Shown one piece after another: positions 16,872 through 26,257 of a stretch of 64,000 bases of DNA. The stretch lies in contig OZ220496.1 of assembly GCA_965116235.1 (NCBI GenBank), positions 2,294,001 to 2,358,000 on the forward strand. Reading direction: 5' to 3'. The stretch's first letter is position 1. Every line of letters begins with the position of its first letter. The DNA is from MPNP01 sp965116235 (GTDB lineage: Bacteria; Pseudomonadota; Alphaproteobacteria; Rhodobacterales; Rhodobacteraceae). The notes under the pieces were generated by a model, which searched no databases, was not told the origin of the DNA, and saw only the letters and a list, made by a program, of their open reading frames with translations. The position numbers and the translations under genes were made by a program.

Positions 16872-19754
16872 ATGACGAAATTGACTTCGCTGTGGGGCCG
16901 ACGCGGCCATCCGGCCCCTGCCTGTGAACGCGTCGGGGGGGGGGTAGATGACCTTGCGACCCGTCCCCGCGTCGGGTCGGCATTCAGGCTGTCGACGATT
17001 GGAGCGCTGCTTGTCGGGCTCGGGATGCTTGTCGCCTCGCCCCAACCTTCAGCGGCCCAGGGCACCTGTACCCTGAGTGACGGGACGGAGGAGACGCTTC
17101 CGACCGACCCGAATGGCAAGCCGCCGAGGGTGACCAAGACCGACCCGTACGGCAAGCATCTTCGGTGCCGGGGACTTACCAACGGCCTAGAGCTGACACT
17201 GGATGACTTCAAGATCGGCACAAGCGCCGCCCCGGTTACTGAGCCAATAGGTCTTGACGTTGATGCGGAGGGTGCCGAAGACGACCATGTCACGGTCATG
17301 GGCAAGGTAGTCATCCATTCCAATCTGCAGGGCATAGGCCTGGTACGGAACGGGACAGGATGGCTCAAGTTGCAGTTGGATCCGGACAGCAAAATCAATG
17401 CCGCCTTGTCCAAGGGCGAGGTGAGCACTGGCATTTATCTCAAGCACACGGGGGAAGCCAAGACCAATAACGCGAATGGTGTGACCAAGGGCATCCACCT
17501 CGTGTCGAGTGCCGACGTTGACGTGTCGCAGTCGACAGCCCCCACCGGGAAGATTGCCATCACTGCTACGACCGAGGGTGCAGCCGATGGCACGACGATA
17601 CCGATCACGATCCATCTCAAGGGCGGTTCCATTCTTGCGGGGGACACTTCTAATTTAGAAACTGGCGTCAGAGTCATTCAGCAAGCCAAGGGCAAAGTCG
17701 ACATCACGGTGGACCCGGGGGTGATGATCGGCATGGAAGGCAAATCCATCGGCAACCGAGGCATTGATGCTACGATTTTTCCCAAGGGCGACGACAACCT
17801 CATGATCACGCACTCAGGGCATATATACGCCGACAAGTTTGGGATATTTGCATCCTTTATAAAAATAGAGCCTAGCGACACGCCAGCCGGGGGCAACATC
17901 ACGATTGAGACGGGAGCGGACAGCGCGATTGTGGCAAGCGGGTATGGGATTGCGGCTTACCTTAACGAACGCCGCACCGGTACCATCGAGATCAACCACT
18001 ATGGCAAGATCACGGCGGGTGCAGAAACCGGTGGGGGTACATTGCCTGCAGGCATTCATGCGCAAGCCTACACGGCCGTATCGATCACGATGGAGGCGGG
18101 CAGCCGCATCACGGCGACGAGGCTAGGCATCCGTGCCCGCGTTTACGCTGGTGCCAAGGCCACGGTCGAGACCAAGGAAGGCAGCGTGATCACGGCGGAC
18201 CGGTATGGCATCATGATCGACAAGCGCGGCTCGGCCAAAGACAAGTTTACTCTCACCATTCGTGGCACGGTCATGGGTGGTGGCACCCCATGCACCGACA
18301 CGAAGACCGGTCGTGAAAAATGTGCCGGCGTGCGCATCCGGAGAGCCAGCATAGTCGCGCTAGGCGCGAACGAGAAAGGGGGTGGCACGATCGTGATTGG
18401 TCCCCGCGCCCATGTCAAGGCGAGTTCCGGCGTGGCCATCGAGGTGGATCCCAAGACTGACGATGACCAGCCCGAAGTTGTTGCGGTGATTCTGGAGAAG
18501 GACGAGGCGGGTGTTGTGGGTCATGTCGAAGGCCAGATCCTGAACCCGGCGACGGTTGTAGAAGGAGCGAAAAGGGAAAAAACCCGTTCTACACTCGAGT
18601 TCAAGGTGTCGGGAAGTAAGACGGTTCTTGCCCCCGGTGCGATCATTCATCGTCGTGGCCAACGGATGGGCGTGTACGAACAGGTGTTCAAGGCTAAGCT
18701 CGAGACGATCACGGATGGTTACCAGTTCAAGGATGTTGCGTCGGCTCCGGTCTTGCGTCTGTACAGCCATCGGGCGCGTCTGTATGAGGTGTTGCCGTCG
18801 GTGCTTCTGGGTCTGGTGGACCTGACGCCCTACAGTACGCGCATGGCGGTGCCCCGCCGGAGCACCGGCGACGAGGAGGTCATGGTCGAGAGCAGCAAGG
18901 GGGAGCATGTGGCGGTGCCAGGTTCCCGCACGGGTGTCTGGGTGCGTCTGGCGGTCCGCGATGGGGAGCGGATGGCCGATACATCGACGACCGCAACGGA
19001 CTTCTGGCGTCAGTCTCTGGCGTGGGATGTGCAGCAGACCGACTTCGAGGCGGGTCTGGAGGTGCCGACCGATGAGCGTCTGGTGCTGGGCGTGAGTGCC
19101 CACTACCGGCAGAGCGAGGCCACCGTCAAGAGGGGTGGCACCATGGAGGCGAGCGGCACCGGTGTGGGCGTGTCCCTGACCTGGACGGACGACAGCGGGC
19201 TGTATGTGGACGGCCAGCTGAGCTACACCCGGTTCTTTGATATCACGATGGTGTCGGCCAACAGTGCGGTCGGTGCGATCACCTCCACGGGTGGCGGCAA
19301 CGGTCTGGCGCTTGGAGTGGAAGTCGGCCAGCCGATGAGCATGGGGGGCCTGACCGTGATTCCGCGTGGGGGTCTGTCCTGGTCATCGGTGGACCTGGAC
19401 GCCTTTGACGAACCGACCACGATTGATGGGGCCGGCCGGGTCACCCCGGACAAGGAGCAGAGCGTTCAGGGTCGTGTGGGTGTCTTGGCCGAGCTGGGTC
19501 CCAAGGATGCGAACGGTCGGCTGTATGCGTCGCTGGATCTGGAGCATGAGTTTTCGTCCAAGCATGCGGTGATGGTGGCCGGCACCCGGCTGACGACGGA
19601 GGTGAAGCCGACCTGGGTGCGTCTGGGCGTGGGCGGTGTGATGTCTCTGGGCAGCGGCGACACGACGCAGCTGACGGGGGATGCCTTTTATGCAACAGCG
19701 GGGAGCGACAACGCCGACTTTGGCGGCGGTCTGTCCGTGACCTTCCGCTTCTGA
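16872..19754 (+). CDS. Autotransporter (type Va secretion) with a slippery leader
   Basis: About 960 residues from the ATG at 16872, which has AGGAG 5 nt upstream; adjacent upstream starts (16869 ATG, 16848 TTG) are less well placed. A long leader of about 60 residues ends in a hydrophobic core (STIGALLVGLGMLVAS) and a likely signal-peptidase site after SAA. The passenger (about 65-690) is Gly/Thr/Ile/Val-rich with recurrent GSxI and hydrophobic spacing, consistent with a right-handed beta helix. The last ~270 residues alternate like outer-membrane strands and end in Phe (VTFRF), as in autotransporter beta-barrels. The passenger's ligand is unknown. The gene is much GC-richer than its chromosomal neighbours and sits beside an IS remnant, suggesting transfer. 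Confidence 0.9.
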   Translation: MTKLTSLWGRRGHPAPACERVGGGVDDLATRPRVGSAFRLSTIGALLVGLGMLVASPQPSAAQGTCTLSDGTEETLPTDPNGKPPRVTKTDPYGKHLRCRGLTNGLELTLDDFKIGTSAAPVTEPIGLDVDAEGAEDDHVTVMGKVVIHSNLQGIGLVRNGTGWLKLQLDPDSKINAALSKGEVSTGIYLKHTGEAKTNNANGVTKGIHLVSSADVDVSQSTAPTGKIAITATTEGAADGTTIPITIHLKGGSILAGDTSNLETGVRVIQQAKGKVDITVDPGVMIGMEGKSIGNRGIDATIFPKGDDNLMITHSGHIYADKFGIFASFIKIEPSDTPAGGNITIETGADSAIVASGYGIAAYLNERRTGTIEINHYGKITAGAETGGGTLPAGIHAQAYTAVSITMEAGSRITATRLGIRARVYAGAKATVETKEGSVITADRYGIMIDKRGSAKDKFTLTIRGTVMGGGTPCTDTKTGREKCAGVRIRRASIVALGANEKGGGTIVIGPRAHVKASSGVAIEVDPKTDDDQPEVVAVILEKDEAGVVGHVEGQILNPATVVEGAKREKTRSTLEFKVSGSKTVLAPGAIIHRRGQRMGVYEQVFKAKLETITDGYQFKDVASAPVLRLYSHRARLYEVLPSVLLGLVDLTPYSTRMAVPRRSTGDEEVMVESSKGEHVAVPGSRTGVWVRLAVRDGERMADTSTTATDFWRQSLAWDVQQTDFEAGLEVPTDERLVLGVSAHYRQSEATVKRGGTMEASGTGVGVSLTWTDDSGLYVDGQLSYTRFFDITMVSANSAVGAITSTGGGNGLALGVEVGQPMSMGGLTVIPRGGLSWSSVDLDAFDEPTTIDGAGRVTPDKEQSVQGRVGVLAELGPKDANGRLYASLDLEHEFSSKHAVMVAGTRLTTEVKPTWVRLGVGGVMSLGSGDTTQLTGDAFYATAGSDNADFGGGLSVTFRF
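16935..16944. repeat. G10 homopolymer inside the autotransporter leader
   Basis: Ten consecutive G bases encode Val-Gly-Gly-Gly-Val about 22 residues after the start, before the hydrophobic core of the signal peptide. Gain or loss of one base would frameshift all downstream sequence. No alternative in-frame start before the hydrophobic core is evident, so the tract would act as an on/off switch. Confidence 0.9.
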
Positions 19755-20386
19755 TCGGGAGACGGAAGGCCGGCGGGTTGTCGGCATCGGTGCAGGCCGG
19801 CGGCGGGCCTCCGTCAGGATCGATACAGGATGAAACCGCACGTGACCTTCACATGCGAGCCAGCGGACTCACCGGGTGTCAAAGGGCTGTAAGCATCGCG
19901 CCGAAGCAACCTTGAACGGCCTCAGGTCCTGTCGGCTCAGCCGGCCGGGGACATGACCGATGAGACCGTGCGGTCCAACAAGCGACGGCCTCGTGGGGAT
20001 CACGCTGTCGGAAGTCTGAACACCGTGGATCGGAAGGTACAACCGGTCTCATCATCGGGCTTGTCGTGGACGCATCCATGTTTGGCTGTGCCATGCTGGC
20101 CCGATATGTCGAATGGCCCATGTGCACGACCGGGCAATCCCGTCTGTTCCATGATGACGGCCTTCCGGCGTGGTCATCGGTCGTGGTACCGGCGACCCCA
20201 TCTGTTTCTGCGCCTTGCCGAACTGACGATGATACTGCCCCCGTTGCAAGAGCGGACCTTGGAACTTCCGGGCGTGTGCAACACCTGAAACCAGTCCAGC
20301 CGGCCACCATCCCAAAGTAAAAATGGTGCTTGTTCTTGCAAGGTTGCAGAGATTCAGCTTGGGAAGTTCGGCCTAAGGATAAAACG
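19755..20386. other. Right flank of the GC-rich island
   Basis: About 630 bases without a supported gene. Composition stays GC-rich until about 20300, then returns to the chromosomal average just before gltA, marking the probable island edge. A 10-bp perfect inverted repeat (GATGAGACCG at 19959 and CGGTCTCATC at 20044) is present, but its spacing (75 bases) makes it unremarkable. Confidence 0.4.
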
Positions 20387-21685
20387 CTACGGGCGGGCCT
20401 TGATGGGAATGTAGTCCAAATCCACTGCGCCGATGTATTTCTGTCTTGGCCGGCCGATCTTTTGGATCGGGTCTGCAATCATTTCCTTCCATTGGGCAAT
20501 CCATCCGACAGCCCGAGAAAGGGCAAAGATTGGAGTGAACATGGAAGTTGGGTAGCCGAGGGCATCAAGGATAATGCCGGAGTAATAATCAACGTTGGGG
20601 TACAGGTTTTTGGACTGAAAGTACTCATCTTCAAGGGCAATTCTCTCCAGCTCGATGGCCACCTGAAGTATCGGCTTATCGTGGCTTCCAACTATATCAA
20701 GCACTTCGTCCGCCGAGTCCTTCATGATGTAGGCTCGCGGGTCAAAATTTTTGTAGACCCTATGCCCGAATCCCATGAGCCTGTACGGGTCGCTTTTGTC
20801 CTTGGCCTTCTTCAGATATTCGGGGATTCGATCCGGTGTTCCGATCTCCTTGAGCATGCGGAGGCAGGCTTCATTTGCACCACCGTGCGAGGGCCCCCAC
20901 AGACAGGCAATTCCAGCCGCGATACAGGCGAAGGGGTTGGCACCCGAAGAACCCGCCAGCCGGACAGTTGAGGTCGATGCATTCTGCTCGTGGTCGGCAT
21001 GCAACATGAAAATGCGATCCATGGCCCGGCTAATTTTGGGATGTATGCGATATTGTTCTGCCGGGACCGAAAAGCACATGTTCAGAAAATTTGACGGATA
21101 GTCCAGAGCATTGCTGGGATACACATACGGCTGCCCAACAGAGTATTTATAGGCCATGGCAACGATTGTCGGAAGTTTGGCAATCATGCGAATGCAGGCG
21201 ATTTCCCTTTGCTGAGGGTCGTTAATATCGGTGGAATCGTGGTAGAACGCCGAGAGAGCTCCCACGACACCCGTAATGATGGCCATTGGATGGGCATCGC
21301 GACGAAACCCGCGAAAAAAGTTGATCAATTGCTCATGAACCATCGTGTGCATGGTCACACGGGTTTCGAAATTATCGAGTTCATCAGCATTGGGGAGATG
21401 GCCATACAAGAGCAGGAAGCATACTTCCAGGTAATGCGAGTGCAGGGCCAGATCTTCGATTTTGTAACCTCGATACTGCAGAATGCCTCTTTCTCCATCA
21501 ATGAAGGTAATTTCGGATTCGCAGGATGCAGTCGAAGTGAATCCTGGATCATAGGTGAACACCTTGGCATCACGATACAGATTTCGAACATCAATGACCT
21601 TCGGTCCAGCAGTAGGGGACGAAACATCCAGTTTGTAGGTCTTGTCATTCAAGATCAATTGTGCCGTTTGCTTGGATTCTGTCAT
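20387..21685 (-). CDS. gltA: Citrate synthase
   Basis: Condenses oxaloacetate and acetyl-CoA to citrate at the entry of the TCA cycle. 432 residues from the ATG at 21685 (MTESKQTAQL); six further upstream codons are unlikely. Catalytic residues are in GPSHGGANE (His267) and FGHRVYK (His308), and an Asp in the NVDYYSG region near 365 completes the triad. His232 in HADHEQN is also conserved. Length and the N-terminal beta domain place it with the hexameric, NADH-regulated type of Gram-negative bacteria. Confidence 0.97.
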   Translation of the reverse strand: MTESKQTAQLILNDKTYKLDVSSPTAGPKVIDVRNLYRDAKVFTYDPGFTSTASCESEITFIDGERGILQYRGYKIEDLALHSHYLEVCFLLLYGHLPNADELDNFETRVTMHTMVHEQLINFFRGFRRDAHPMAIITGVVGALSAFYHDSTDINDPQQREIACIRMIAKLPTIVAMAYKYSVGQPYVYPSNALDYPSNFLNMCFSVPAEQYRIHPKISRAMDRIFMLHADHEQNASTSTVRLAGSSGANPFACIAAGIACLWGPSHGGANEACLRMLKEIGTPDRIPEYLKKAKDKSDPYRLMGFGHRVYKNFDPRAYIMKDSADEVLDIVGSHDKPILQVAIELERIALEDEYFQSKNLYPNVDYYSGIILDALGYPTSMFTPIFALSRAVGWIAQWKEMIADPIQKIGRPRQKYIGAVDLDYIPIKARP

Positions 21686-22271
21686 CTCGTTCAACCCTCT
21701 CACTCGTTACGTACTGGTGATTTGTCGACCTATAAACACAGTCTGGATAAGCACCAACTGGACACTTTGCATCAAACTGCATGTTCGAAAACGCTTTGGG
21801 GCGGCATTCTCCAGCGTGACTATGCGCCCGGAATGTCAAACTGTGTCAAGGCTACCTTTTCGGCTGCCAGCATTACCGCTGCCCAACAACTTATGGCAAT
21901 TGTCGGCATTTCGCAAGCGGCATGGCCTGATAATTTTTTGCATGTACTGATGATGTAATCTGAACCATACCCAGTACATGTTTTCATGCTACCGGTCTAG
22001 AGCCTCCGCCCTACCGTCTTTTGCTTGACCTGAAAGACCGTTTCAGATCGCTTGATTGGTTCTTGCAGGATCAACAGCGAATCATTTAAATCTGAGACGA
22101 AGGCTCGAAAATGAATCGCAATCAAGATATCGAGCCGCGATAAAGTGACTGTTTTCAAGTAGTTGGTCCGCTGCACACCAAGCAAGAGCCCAGCGGATAG
22201 GAGCGATAGTGATTGACAAATAGGCGGTTCAACCTTATTTGACCCATATAGAAGGGCGAGGAGAACAGATC
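21686..22271. other. Divergent intergenic region gltA / coiled-coil gene
   Basis: About 585 bases between two divergent starts. No gene, RNA or repeat is recognised. Open antisense frames that run in from gltA end here and have no independent support. It presumably carries the promoters of both neighbours. A GAGGAG ribosome-binding site for the rightward gene lies at 22258-22263. Confidence 0.4.
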
Positions 22272-22946
22272 ATGACAGAGTTGGAATGGGTTGGCAACAC
22301 ATCGTGGTGGATTGGAGCGGGGGCGATTGTTACGGTTCTGACTACGCTTAGCGTCTGGGTTTTCAAATTGGCCCGGTGGTCTGGAGGCGTTGATTCCAGG
22401 TTCGATACCCTCACGAAGGGACAGAATGAAATGCGGGCTGACATCACCGAACTGCGAGCCAATGTTCGGACTGATATGGATAAGTTGCGAACGGATGTTC
22501 GGACGGACATGGACCAACTGCGAACGGATGTTCGAAATGACATGGATCAGCTGCGGAACAATATTGATCAAGTCCGAACGGATGTTCGAAATGACATGGA
22601 TCAAATCCGGGCCGATATCAAGATGATTCTGTTTTATCAGTCGAGCCCTGTGCAGTCAGGCAGCCCAATTCAATTGAACGATTTTGGACGAGCGATTTCT
22701 GCGACAGGGTCGGCACACGAGTGGGCAAAAATCCATGCACCGAATCTGGAAGGGGACACTGCTGGCAAAGAGGAATTTGAAGTCTTTGATCTATGCGTGT
22801 CGTACGTTCAAAAGCACTTTACTGATGATGCCGATTTTCAGCGTACGGTCCGAGCCACTGCTTACCAGCACAGCACAGAACCGGAAAAGGTTTTGAAGGT
22901 CTACCAGGTGGAGCTTCGGGACTGCCTGTTGGCCAAGGTCGGTTAA
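22272..22946 (+). CDS. Membrane-anchored coiled-coil protein of unknown function
   Basis: 224 residues from the ATG at 22272, with GAGGAG 8 nt upstream. One N-terminal membrane segment (about residues 10-30, SWWIGAGAIVTVLTTLSVWVF) is followed by a coiled coil (about 45-118) built from near-identical 11-residue units around RTDVRTDMDQL, then a globular C-terminal region (about 135-224) with WAKIHAP and FQRTVRATAYQHS. Hendecad repeats of this kind form right-handed coiled coils. I do not recognise the C-terminal domain. The arrangement (anchor, rod, head) suggests a spacing or sensing role at the inner membrane, which is speculation. It converges with gltX. Confidence 0.75.
   Translation: MTELEWVGNTSWWIGAGAIVTVLTTLSVWVFKLARWSGGVDSRFDTLTKGQNEMRADITELRANVRTDMDKLRTDVRTDMDQLRTDVRNDMDQLRNNIDQVRTDVRNDMDQIRADIKMILFYQSSPVQSGSPIQLNDFGRAISATGSAHEWAKIHAPNLEGDTAGKEEFEVFDLCVSYVQKHFTDDADFQRTVRATAYQHSTEPEKVLKVYQVELRDCLLAKVG
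22461..22610. repeat. 33-bp imperfect tandem repeats encoding a hendecad coiled coil
   Basis: Four to five imperfect 33-bp units share GCGAACGGATGTTCG and GACATGGATCA cores and encode 11-residue repeats of the preceding protein. The DNA-level similarity indicates expansion by slippage or unequal crossing over. Unit length keeps the frame. Confidence 0.85.
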
Positions 22947-23078
22947 TGCTCGTTGGCTTCTACGCAGGGTTGAGTTCGTAGAGTGGTTGGTGTTGCAAAT
23001 GCCGCTTTGGGTTTGATACGATTCCGGTTGGTAGCCTGGCACCGAACGAACCTCGTGAGAGCGACCGTAGACCTGACG

Positions 23079-24485
23079 TTAGTGATTCCGAAGGTGCGTC
23101 TTCAGGTCGTGCAAGCGCCTGAGACTCTCGTCTCTGCCCAAAATCATAAAAAGATCAAAGACACTGGGCGAGCTCTTTTTGCCGGTCAAGGCTATTCTCA
23201 GAGGCTGAACAACCTGACCAAGCCCGAGTTCATACTTGTTTCCATGGTCTTTTGAATAGTCTTCAAGGCTTGGACGCGTCCAGTCGATTTTCTGAATTCC
23301 GACCAGGTAGACATCATACGCTTCTCGATGGATTTGGTCCAGAATATGTCGAGGACTATTTCCATAGTCTATCCGCTTTTGCCGAAGAAATGCCATCTCG
23401 TTCCACAGATCGACCAGAGTCTTGGCCCTCGTGCGGAGTAACGGAATGGCTTTCAGGATACAGGTCTCGGTTTCATGATCAATCTTGACATCATACTTCC
23501 TTCCGACAAAATCCACGAGGTGCTGGTATAGCACATCGATTTCTAGGTTCTTCAGATGCAAACCCGAGATCGTGTTCAAGATTTTTGGATCAAATCGAGC
23601 CGGAGACTTGCGCAAGTCCTCAATGCGAAACCACTTTTTGGCCTGTTCCATCCGGAAAAATTCGGTATTGTCGTGGGACCAGCCCAAGCGAGCTAAAAAA
23701 TTACAGGCGGCCTCCGGGATGATGCCGTTGTCAAAGAAGAATTCGATACCTTCGGCTCCATCGCGTTTGGAGAGTTTTTTTCCGGCTTCATTGTGAATTA
23801 GCGGAACATGAGCAAACACCGGGCATGGCCATTCAAAGGCATCATATACGAGTTTCTGCTTGAGGGTGTTTGCCAGATGATCATTGCCCCGGATTATATG
23901 CGTAACTCGCATGTGGCGATCGTCAATGACGACAGCCAGGTTGTACGTGGGCGTACCATCGGATCTGAGAAGTATGAAATCATCAAGTGAATCATGATTG
24001 ACGGTTACACGGCCAAAGACCTTGTCGTCGACGAAGGACTGACCCTCGGTCGGGGTTTTCAGCCGAATGGTGAAAGACCGATTGGGATGGTTGGTCGGCG
24101 CGATATCACGCCAAGGGCTGGCAAACAAGGTTGGAGCCCCTTCTTGCTTGGCTGTATTGCGGTAGTCAGCAATTTCTTCGGGTGTTGAAAAACACTTGTA
24201 GGCATGTCCCGATTCCAGCAGTCTATAGGCCATTTGGCGATGAATAGACTGCCGCTCATTCTGACTGACGGGATCTCCATCCCAGTCCAGTCTGAGCCAG
24301 CTTAATCCTTTTAGGATGGCCTCTGTTGCTTCTGGAGTTGATCGAACTCGATCTGTGTCTTCTATTCGCAAGAGGAATTTGCCCCCGTTTGATCGAGCAA
24401 AAAGCCAGTTGAACAGGGCCGTTCTGGCCCCTCCAATGTGAAGATGTCCTGTAGGAGAGGGAGCAAATCGGGTGACGACACTCAT
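23079..24485 (-). CDS. gltX: Glutamyl-tRNA synthetase
   Basis: Charges tRNA-Glu (and in many alphaproteobacteria also tRNA-Gln) with glutamate. About 468 residues from the ATG at 24485 (MSVVTRFAPSPTGHLHIGG); the frame extends 14 codons further up but the family starts here. The class I HIGH motif appears as HIGG (16-19) and the KMSKS motif as KLSKRDG near 240. The C-terminal anticodon-binding helical cage ends normally. It converges on the coiled-coil gene and lies near gltA, an adjacency also seen in Rhodobacterales. Confidence 0.96.
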   Translation of the reverse strand: MSVVTRFAPSPTGHLHIGGARTALFNWLFARSNGGKFLLRIEDTDRVRSTPEATEAILKGLSWLRLDWDGDPVSQNERQSIHRQMAYRLLESGHAYKCFSTPEEIADYRNTAKQEGAPTLFASPWRDIAPTNHPNRSFTIRLKTPTEGQSFVDDKVFGRVTVNHDSLDDFILLRSDGTPTYNLAVVIDDRHMRVTHIIRGNDHLANTLKQKLVYDAFEWPCPVFAHVPLIHNEAGKKLSKRDGAEGIEFFFDNGIIPEAACNFLARLGWSHDNTEFFRMEQAKKWFRIEDLRKSPARFDPKILNTISGLHLKNLEIDVLYQHLVDFVGRKYDVKIDHETETCILKAIPLLRTRAKTLVDLWNEMAFLRQKRIDYGNSPRHILDQIHREAYDVYLVGIQKIDWTRPSLEDYSKDHGNKYELGLGQVVQPLRIALTGKKSSPSVFDLFMILGRDESLRRLHDLKTHLRNH

Positions 24486-24578
24486 TTTGGACACTCGGCT
24501 CGTTTGAGGTTGCATGATGCGGGGCATGGTTCGTCATGTGGGTTGGCACCCCTTAGACCAAGACATAGCTTTTTTGAA

Positions 24579-25784
24579 TCAAGAACCAAGGTGATAACTT
24601 AGATTGATGTATTGTGCCCGCTCGCCTGGTTCCTTGGCTCTCTCACCAGGTTTTCGAATCAGCAGGGCGTTAGATTCGTGCAGCACCTTCAACAATGAAC
24701 TATCTTGGCGTTCGTGAACCGCAATAACTGCCTCCCCCGTGCTGTGGTCGACCACCGCCCGCGCATAATGCTCACGGGGTCCGTTTGATGCCAGGGGGGT
24801 CTTGAGCCGAGCCCAAAAACGTTGTAACCCCGTGGGATCAAGCCCTTGCATGGTCTGTATGACCGGGATCAGGAACACATACCCGCAAACCAATGCAGAC
24901 ACTGGATTGCCGGGCAAGCCAACCAGCAAATTTGTCGAGTTGCGGCCGGCAAACAGAGGTTTGCCCGGACGCATAGCAATTTTATAAAACGAAAATGCGT
25001 ATCCGAGTTGACTGGCCCCGTCCTGAACCAGATCAAAATCTCCTACGGAGGCGCCCCCCACTGTCACAACTAGATCGGACTCGGCAGCGAGTTTCAGAAT
25101 TGAAGTGACGGATTGGGCATTGTCTTTTGCGATGGGTAGAAGGCTCACCCGACATCCGTTGGCTTCAAGCAGGGATTTCAAGCCAAAGATATTGGACGCG
25201 ACTATCTGGTGCGAAGCAGGTATGTGGCCGGGCATGACCAACTCGTCTCCGGTCGGAACAATGGTCACAAGAGGCTTACGATATACCTTGACAGTGGCTG
25301 CGTTCATTGCTGCCAAAAGCGAGATCAGCTTGGGGGTGAGGACTTGTGGAGGAGAGACTTTAAACCCTTTCTTGAAATCGCTCCCCAGAGAGCGCACAAA
25401 CGAATGGCGTTCAAATTCATCCTTGATCACGATCCTCGTTCCATGATCATGTACATCTTCCTGAATCAAGATTCGGTCCGTACCGCTGGGTACAGGCGCG
25501 CCAGTATAGATTCGAACCGCCTCACCATTGCGTGTCACAAAATCGGGGACTGAGGCTCCAGCCGGGATTGTACGGGTAACAGTCAGTGAGTTGCCGCTTT
25601 GGGCATCGTTCTCCTTGATGGCAAAACCATCCATGGCCGAGGTGTTAAATGGAGGTTGGTTTCGTTGAGCCATGACGGCCTCAGCAAGAACTCGACCGGA
25701 CGCGTCGCCAATGAAAACTTCTTCTGTTTCAGTTGCAGGCGCAAGCTCGATCAAGCGGTTTATGGCATCTTGTACTGCGATCAT
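24579..25784 (-). CDS. moeA: Molybdopterin molybdenumtransferase
   Basis: 401 residues. Inserts molybdate into adenylylated molybdopterin. It shows the MoeA N-terminal domain (FNTSAMDGFAIK near 45, a hallmark), the MoaB/Mog-like central domain with TGDELV and TVGGASVGDFDLV, then GKPLFAG and GLPGNPVSALV near 285-300. The ATG overlaps the moaC stop (ATGA), so it is translationally coupled to the trp/moa operon. No moaA, moaB, moaD or moaE is in the window. Confidence 0.96.
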   Translation of the reverse strand: MIAVQDAINRLIELAPATETEEVFIGDASGRVLAEAVMAQRNQPPFNTSAMDGFAIKENDAQSGNSLTVTRTIPAGASVPDFVTRNGEAVRIYTGAPVPSGTDRILIQEDVHDHGTRIVIKDEFERHSFVRSLGSDFKKGFKVSPPQVLTPKLISLLAAMNAATVKVYRKPLVTIVPTGDELVMPGHIPASHQIVASNIFGLKSLLEANGCRVSLLPIAKDNAQSVTSILKLAAESDLVVTVGGASVGDFDLVQDGASQLGYAFSFYKIAMRPGKPLFAGRNSTNLLVGLPGNPVSALVCGYVFLIPVIQTMQGLDPTGLQRFWARLKTPLASNGPREHYARAVVDHSTGEAVIAVHERQDSSLLKVLHESNALLIRKPGERAKEPGERAQYINLSYHLGS

Positions 25785-26257
25785 GTGGCCTCATATCGGC
25801 CCGATTTCCCCCCTTCCTTGTACAGGAGTCGAACATCGACGATAATCATTCCTCGATCGACCGACTTGACCATGTCATAGATGGTCAGGGCTGCCACTGA
25901 TGTCGCTGTCAGGGCTTCCATTTCAACTCCAGTCTGCCCTGTGGAGGTCACGGTCGCCACAATCTCGATGCTGGAAGGGTTTTTTACGGGCGTGAACTCC
26001 ATGCTGACACTGTTGATGGGGATAGGGTGACACAAAGGAATCAATGACGCAGTCTGTTTGCTTGCCATAATACCAGCCAGTCTGGCAGTGCCGAGAACAT
26101 CGCCTTTCCGGGCCTTGTTGCTGGTTATCAGATCAAGGGTATCAGGCTTCATCAGTATTTTTCCTCCGGCCCTTGCCACACGCACCGAGACCGATTTTTG
26201 GGTGACATCGATCATCTGGGCTTCTCCCTGCATATTGAAATGCGTCAGCTCATTCAT
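25781..26257 (-). CDS. moaC: Cyclic pyranopterin monophosphate synthase
   Basis: Completes formation of cyclic pyranopterin monophosphate in molybdenum-cofactor synthesis. 158 residues from the ATG at 26257 (MNELTHFNMQGEAQMIDV). Family signatures are KGDVLGTARLAGIMASKQTASLIPLCHPI, MEALTATSVAALTIYDM and the C-terminal KEGGKSGRY. The start overlaps the end of trpC by 8 bases. A 19-codon upstream extension exists in frame but lies inside trpC and lacks family similarity. Confidence 0.96.
   Translation of the reverse strand: MNELTHFNMQGEAQMIDVTQKSVSVRVARAGGKILMKPDTLDLITSNKARKGDVLGTARLAGIMASKQTASLIPLCHPIPINSVSMEFTPVKNPSSIEIVATVTSTGQTGVEMEALTATSVAALTIYDMVKSVDRGMIIVDVRLLYKEGGKSGRYEAT

Noticed and set aside
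19959..20053. 10-bp inverted repeat in the island's right flank
   Set aside because: Arms are 75 bases apart, short, and without an associated gene or T-run.
21209..21958. Reading frame antisense to gltA
   Set aside because: Overlaps a complete citrate synthase gene and lacks any motif.
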